A DNA stretch of 64,000 nt from Allium sativum (taxonomy: Eukaryota; Streptophyta; Magnoliopsida; Asparagales; Amaryllidaceae): the NCBI GenBank assembly GCA_030737875.1, contig CM060909.1, positions 29,905,659 through 29,969,658 on the forward strand, in the 5' to 3' direction. Numbering within the stretch: position 1 is the first letter of the stretch; each line of letters begins with the position of its first letter. This document shows positions 59,468 through 64,000 of this stretch, in pieces. Made by a program: the position numbers and the translations under genes. The notes beneath the pieces are model-generated. The model searched no databases. It saw only the letters and a list, made by a program, of their open reading frames with translations, and had not been told where the DNA came from.

Positions 59468-59562
59468 GGCGCACTTGGGAAGTGCGCTAGAACAAAGTTG
59501 AATGGGCGCACTTAGGAAGTGCTCCATTACATTTTTAGCCTGGCGCACCTGCCAAGTGCGCC
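59468..59562. repeat. Three GCGCACTT/AAGTGCGC inverted repeats in the F promoter region
   Basis: Arms at 59469-59476/59480-59487 (perfect), 59506-59513/59517-59524 and 59543-59550/59554-59561 (each imperfect). They sit about 215 bp into the LTR, where B has its GGTCGACC cluster. Confidence 0.8.
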
Positions 59563-61014
59563 CAGGTCAGAATGACCTGCTGGTCTGGTTCTGGCTGGCC
59601 TGGTCAGGGTCTGGTCGAATTCTGATGCTTGGTTGAGTCACTAGGGCTTACGTGTAACCTTTTGATTGGCTCTTTGAACTCTGTATGGTCTAGATTCCTC
59701 CTATCTTCATCTGACAGCTCAAAACAATTTAAAATTCTATAAATACAACTCAAGTCTAACCCTAAATTCACACAAATAATAGAATACAAAAGCCGTCATG
59801 CTGCTGGAGAGGAACTAGGAATGGCCGTCAATTAGAAAGCCTAGAGACAAGCCAACACTAAAGCCTAAGAGATGAATCAAATTAAGAAGAAGATTAAAGT
59901 TTAATCAAAACAATCAACTCAACGTTAGTATGCCCAAAGGAGCGCATCTCAGTTTCAGAATTCAGAATCCAGAATTCAAGATTCTGCATTCGTTGTAAGT
60001 ATAGTGACCTTTCAGAATATGAATAAAAACTGTGATGTGATTCGATGTAAATGAAAATAGAATCGTGCTGTTATATCGTATAAATTTTGTGTATTGTAAT
60101 GGTTCTATCATGACTTGTGTATTGATGTTTGTGGCATAAATTGTTTGATGCAAGCCTATTGGACAATTGTATATAAAAACAATGGCACTTGCAAGTTTGT
60201 GGCAAAAACTAGGAATTGATCCCTTTTTGTATATGTCGATGGCATGGACTATGTATATTCCCTTAGTCTAAATTAGAATTTATGTAAACATGTTATAGAC
60301 CTTTTAGGCCTACATGACCCAAAACCTATGATATAATTCTTATGTTTATTGGCAAGTACAATTAGATCTATGTTTGCAAGCATAATTGGATCTATGTTTC
60401 ATAAACTATGCAAGTTCATGTTTATTTGCAAAATATAATTGGTTCTATGTCAAACATCGTTTGGGTTTCATAAACTATGCAAGTTCATGTTGAAATAGGC
60501 TATATATTAGATGTAAAATTTGTACATTTTTGATGAATATATAACATGCTAGTTTTGTGGTCGATATTATGCCAAGTTAAACATGTTTAAACACAAGTTT
60601 GTATTTGCCTAAACTATGCCATTTCATATGTCACCTACTTAGTCATACTTTGATTTGAATGCAAGTTCACATGACCCATGTTATATGTTAGTTGAATCGC
60701 CAAATTGCAAGTTCATGCGCCACACATGTATTACATGTTCTTGATTTCCCCTTTTCCTCACGTTTATAAAGTTGGGCTGAATTGTGACAAGCCCAACACA
60801 TGCTATAACGTTGCGAACAAACGGGGTTAATAACGTTGGGTGTAAAATATGAAAATATATGTTGGCATGTTTGGCATATGCCAACGATTATGACACATAA
60901 GCGGTATGAATTGAAATACCCAAAAATAAAAGATATGACATTTACATATAGTTGAGAAGTAACAAAATATGTAAATTTAGAAAACACGATATGCTTAACC
61001 CGAGGTTGGATTGA

Positions 61015-61064
61015 GTTGTGATGTAAACCTGCCCGGACCCGCCCGGTTGTCCAGTAGTCACAAC
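61015..61064 (+). other. Conserved LTR hairpin, copy 1 (element F)
   Basis: Arms GTTGTGA (61015-61021) and TCACAAC (61058-61064), inner CCGG-ACCCGC-CCGG. It corresponds to 4752-4802 of B. Confidence 0.7.
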
Positions 61065-61125
61065 AATACCTATCCAATGTGGGTGGTTAAGCATTGAGCC
61101 CATTAAGGACCCGAGGTTAGACTGA

Positions 61126-61176
61126 GCTACGGTATAAACCTTCCCGGAACCGACCGGCAAATCCAGTAACCGTAGC
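61126..61176 (+). other. Conserved LTR hairpin, copy 2 (element F)
   Basis: Arms GCTACGG (61126-61132) and CCGTAGC (61170-61176), inner CCGG-AACCGA-CCGG. Both arms differ from every other copy and remain fully complementary. Confidence 0.7.
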
Positions 61177-62310
61177 AATACCTGTCTAATGTGAGTGGTC
61201 TGGTGCTCCTAAGAAGCTAAGGACAGATGGTAGGGTTAAGTCAATTATAACACTTAACCAAATTCAACATGTTAACAAGAATTGATGGGTGGGGTTAGGT
61301 AAATACAGAAACTTAACCACTTAACATGTTTGACTAGAAAATCCTGGTAACGAGGGACCGGTTTCAGCAGTAACCCAAAGTTAGGTATCAACGGTACCCT
61401 GAAACTAGGCAGGGTGGGGCACGATTACTGGGCTGATTGTAAGCGGTCAAACGACGGCGGTGGGTGCACAGTGCAGGTCTAACGGGGTGCGGGCGTGCAC
61501 ACACTCCGGAGCAGACAACCAGGGCACTGGGGACACCAGTAGTATAACCTATGCCTTCTAGTTTTGTGTCGGGGCCGCCACCATGGGTCTTGATACACCC
61601 CATGGTGGGACCATCATAGGTATCTACAATTCTTGGGGGCCGTATGACACATGTTAACGCGAGTAGGAGCCGATCTTTTAAAAAGAATGAGGATTACTTT
61701 ACCCTCACCATGGGGTGCCAGTTAGAATAAATTCAAGTAGGTGTAGAGATATTGTATGGGTGCGATAGTACATTTGACACTTCCTTAGCTGGTGACACTT
61801 TCCTATTTTTAGTTTATGTCTATCATACCCTTTTCTTATTCACATACTGAAGAGTTACTAGATTTACTCAGGCTTTATGTCTGACCCTATTTTCTTTTCG
61901 TCTTCTTTTCTTCCGTTTCCCCCCCTCCAGGTCCACAGGAAGGAAACAACTCAACTCAGTTAGACTCTTTACAAGCACCAAGAACGTAGATGTATGATTT
62001 GGATCTTTCTTGCTCGGATAATGGCTTTGGATATCACTATGGGGATTTTTGTCAATTTATTTATGTTTTCATGCTTCTTTAATAATCAAGACAGTTATGA
62101 GGTTGTAATGTTGGAAGTATTTTGAGACAATTACGGAAATTTTTTGTTTGATACACTTATTGATGAAATAAAAGTTTGTTGGTTTTCGTTGTTTAAAATA
62201 TGTGTATTTATATCTGTCTTGAGTTTATCTATGGCTTTTACTTACAAACCTCCACCAAAGTTAAGGCATTCCCTTTGTGAGTGACCTTAACGGAGGTGGG
62301 GTGTTTCACT

Positions 62311-62322
62311 TGGTATCAGAGC
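62311..62322 (+). other. Element F primer-binding site (tRNA-iMet)
   Basis: TGGTATCAGAGC, two bases after the LTR end. Confidence 0.9.
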
Positions 62323-62486
62323 ATAGGTTTACCATACAAGATAAAAGTTTTTGAAAATAGTTTTCAAAAAGAAAGTTTAAAGAAGCATTTTTTTAGTGTT
62401 ATATTTATAAAAAGACAAAATCCCCCAAAGCCATATGCACTATCTCTCTCTATCCTTCGTTTTGAATCTTTCCTTTCTGTTTTAGC

Positions 62487-62879
62487 ATGTCTGGGGACCT
62501 TACGCCCCAGCTACAGATGCTTTTACTCGTCCTCCTCCTCTACGTGAACCAGCAAACGGAAGAATCATCAAACAAGAGGATGGGTAATAGTCAAGGAGGA
62601 AAGGACCATAACAATAATAACAAGACACGTGAGAAAAGGAAATGTTATTTCTGTGGCATTGTTGGACATGTGGTGAACGACTACAGAAAGAAGAAGAGGA
62701 AGATGAGTGCTACTTGCTTTCATTGCGGTGAGGCTGGACACATGGCTAGGAACTTCCCTAAGAAGCAAGGGCAAGGCCCGCAAGCAGGACCTTCTGGGGG
62801 TACCTCTTTAACTTCATCTCCTAGATGCTTTGTTTTATCCTACTTATCTTCTCAATCCTATCTTGAGAACTTTAGGTAG
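62487..62879 (+). pseudogene. gag: Element F gag with the capsid deleted
   Basis: ATG 62487 opens a 130-codon frame. A Pro-rich start (partly out of phase, near 62505-62560) is followed directly by two zinc knuckles: CYFCGIVGHVVNDY, with the last Cys lost, and CFHCGEAGHMARNF, also missing its last Cys. The capsid region present in B (about 6597-7080) is absent, a deletion of about 0.5 kb. The protease frame overlaps in another phase. Such a Gag could not form particles. Confidence 0.8.
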
Positions 62880-64000
62880 TAATATTTCTGTAGAAAGTGT
62901 AGTTTATCTTTATGATCATCCAGTTCGCACACTTTTTGACTCTAGCGCATCACACTCTTTTATTTCATCTGCCTTAGTAGAATCTCTGCATCTAGACACT
63001 AGTATGGTAGAAGATCCCTTAGTAGTTTCAAATTCAATTAGGGGCTCTGCTTACTTGTCAATGGTTTGTTTGGGTTTGAAAATCTCTATTCTCAGCGTTG
63101 AGTTTAGTTGTAGTGCCTTTGTTTTGGGCTTCTCGGGATATGGTTTGATCTTAGGCGTGGACTGGTTTTCCAGTAATAGTGCCATTCTTGACTGTGAGAA
63201 AAGAGTAGTTAGACTCTTGACTCGGCTTGGTAACACTCTAGAAATTTCTTGTAATCCCTTGAATGCTGTTATGCTTAGTTATCTAGAGTCGCTTGATGCT
63301 TCTGATGAGAATTTGCAATAAGTTAGAGTAGTCCGGGAATATCCGGATGTCTTTGAGGAAGTGAAAGGCTTACCTCCGAGGCGGGAAATAGACTTCCATA
63401 TATATCTTGTGGATAACGCAAAGCCTGTAGCTTTACCCGTCAAACACATGGCTCCAAGGGAGAGAAAGGAGCTCAGTAAGCAGGTTAAAGAACTTCTCGA
63501 AAAGGGGTTCATTAGACGGAGCATTTCAGAATGGGGTGCTCCAGTGGTGTTCGCAACCAAAGCAGACGGTTCGCTTCGCCTTTGCGTCGACTATAGGGAG
63601 TTAAACAAATTGACCAAGAAAAATAGGCACCCTCTTCCCCGAATCGACGATTTGTTTGATCAACTTGTAGGTGCGACGGTCTTCTCCAAACTTGATCTGG
63701 CAACTGGGTTCCATCAGCTAAGAGTAGCTGAAGACAACATTGATAAGACAGCGTTCAGAACCCCAGATAGTTTCTTCGAGTGGCTTGTCATGCATTTTGG
63801 CTTGACAAACACACCCGCTTATTTCGTAGACCTAATGAGCAGGGTGTTCAGAGAATTCCTCAACAAATTTGTGGTTGTCTTCGTAGATGATATCTTAATC
63901 TTCTCAAAGAGTGAGGAAGAACATGCTCAGCATCTGAAAGAAATCATGGATACTCTTCGTGCACATCAACTAAAAGCCAAATTCTCCAAGTGTCACTTCT
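62878..64000 (+). pseudogene. pol: Element F protease and reverse transcriptase, partial
   Basis: One frame runs to the window end with a single stop, TAA 63319-63321. In the protease, LFDSSASHSF has Ser in place of the Gly of the Asp-Ser-Gly-Ala active site, probably disabling. RT motifs: [23 protein letters not shown] (first catalytic Asp), [13 protein letters not shown] (His replaces the usual Pro), and [10 protein letters not shown] (Asp pair at 63886-63891). The sequence closely follows B and lacks the frameshifts that B has here, so F is less decayed. It is cut off by the window at the KCHF segment. Confidence 0.9.

Larger units (their letters stand above)
59253..62308 (+). repeat. Element F 5' LTR
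   Basis: 3,056 bp, TGTAAGACCCCG to GGTGTTTCA. TATAAATA at 59738-59745, 485 bp in. 59990-60720 is AT-rich with repeated GCAAGTT words, as in B. Confidence 0.88.
59253..64000 (+). mobile_element. Element F: second Tekay-type element, 5' part
   Basis: LTR 59253-62308, tRNA-iMet primer site, zinc knuckles, protease and RT, which runs off the window. Protein motifs are very close to those of B, but the LTR is much diverged except for the first 150 bp, the TATA/leader region, and the hairpin pair. The capsid part of gag is missing. Confidence 0.9.

Overview
This is a repeat-dominated stretch of an angiosperm nuclear genome. It is AT-rich, with no prokaryotic signals and no intact host gene. It is built almost entirely from LTR retrotransposons inserted into one another. 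The lineages named below (Tekay/Del-type chromovirus, Athila-type Ty3/gypsy, Sirevirus-like Ty1/copia, hAT MITE) are plant lineages. I assigned them from primer-binding sites, catalytic motifs and domain order. I cannot name the species.

Layout. 1-931: remnant of a probable host exon, split by a hAT-type MITE (190-848, 8-bp target duplication). 1386-2936 and 57039 to about 58320: two halves of an antisense LTR related to element A. They were separated by element B (2937-57038, TSD CCATC), an old Tekay-type chromovirus with LTRs of about 3.3 kb. B was then hit four times. Element A (8360-22963, TSD GTTGA) split the reverse transcriptase. Element C (24341-31785, minus strand, TSD GTTAC) split the integrase. 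Elements D (33938-49259, TSD CCATG) and E (50202-55302, TSD ACAAC) split the 3' LTR. Removing the four guests and their TSDs leaves about 11.6 kb for B, a normal size. 58321-59252 looks like an antisense LTR piece of another family. 59253-64000 is the 5' part of a second Tekay-type element, F, which runs off the window.

The guests. A has LTRs of about 6.8 kb around a non-coding interior of only about 1.0 kb. D is an Athila-type element with recognisable gag, protease, RT, RNase H and integrase, carrying stops and frameshifts. It has three LTRs because a deletion derivative is attached in tandem. C has Athila-type ends (tRNA-Asp primer site, polypurine tract) and a block of about 180 bp shared with D, but gag-pol is replaced by an ORF I do not recognise. 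E is a small Sirevirus-like derivative with a truncated gag and no pol.

How they may work together (inference): D-type elements could supply proteins to C, Tekay-type elements like B and F could supply A, and full Sireviruses could supply E. No element in the window appears able to move on its own. The observations I rate highest are the non-coding giant-LTR element A, the unrecognised ORF and shared 3' block of C, and a tandem hairpin in the B and F LTRs whose stem shows compensatory changes.
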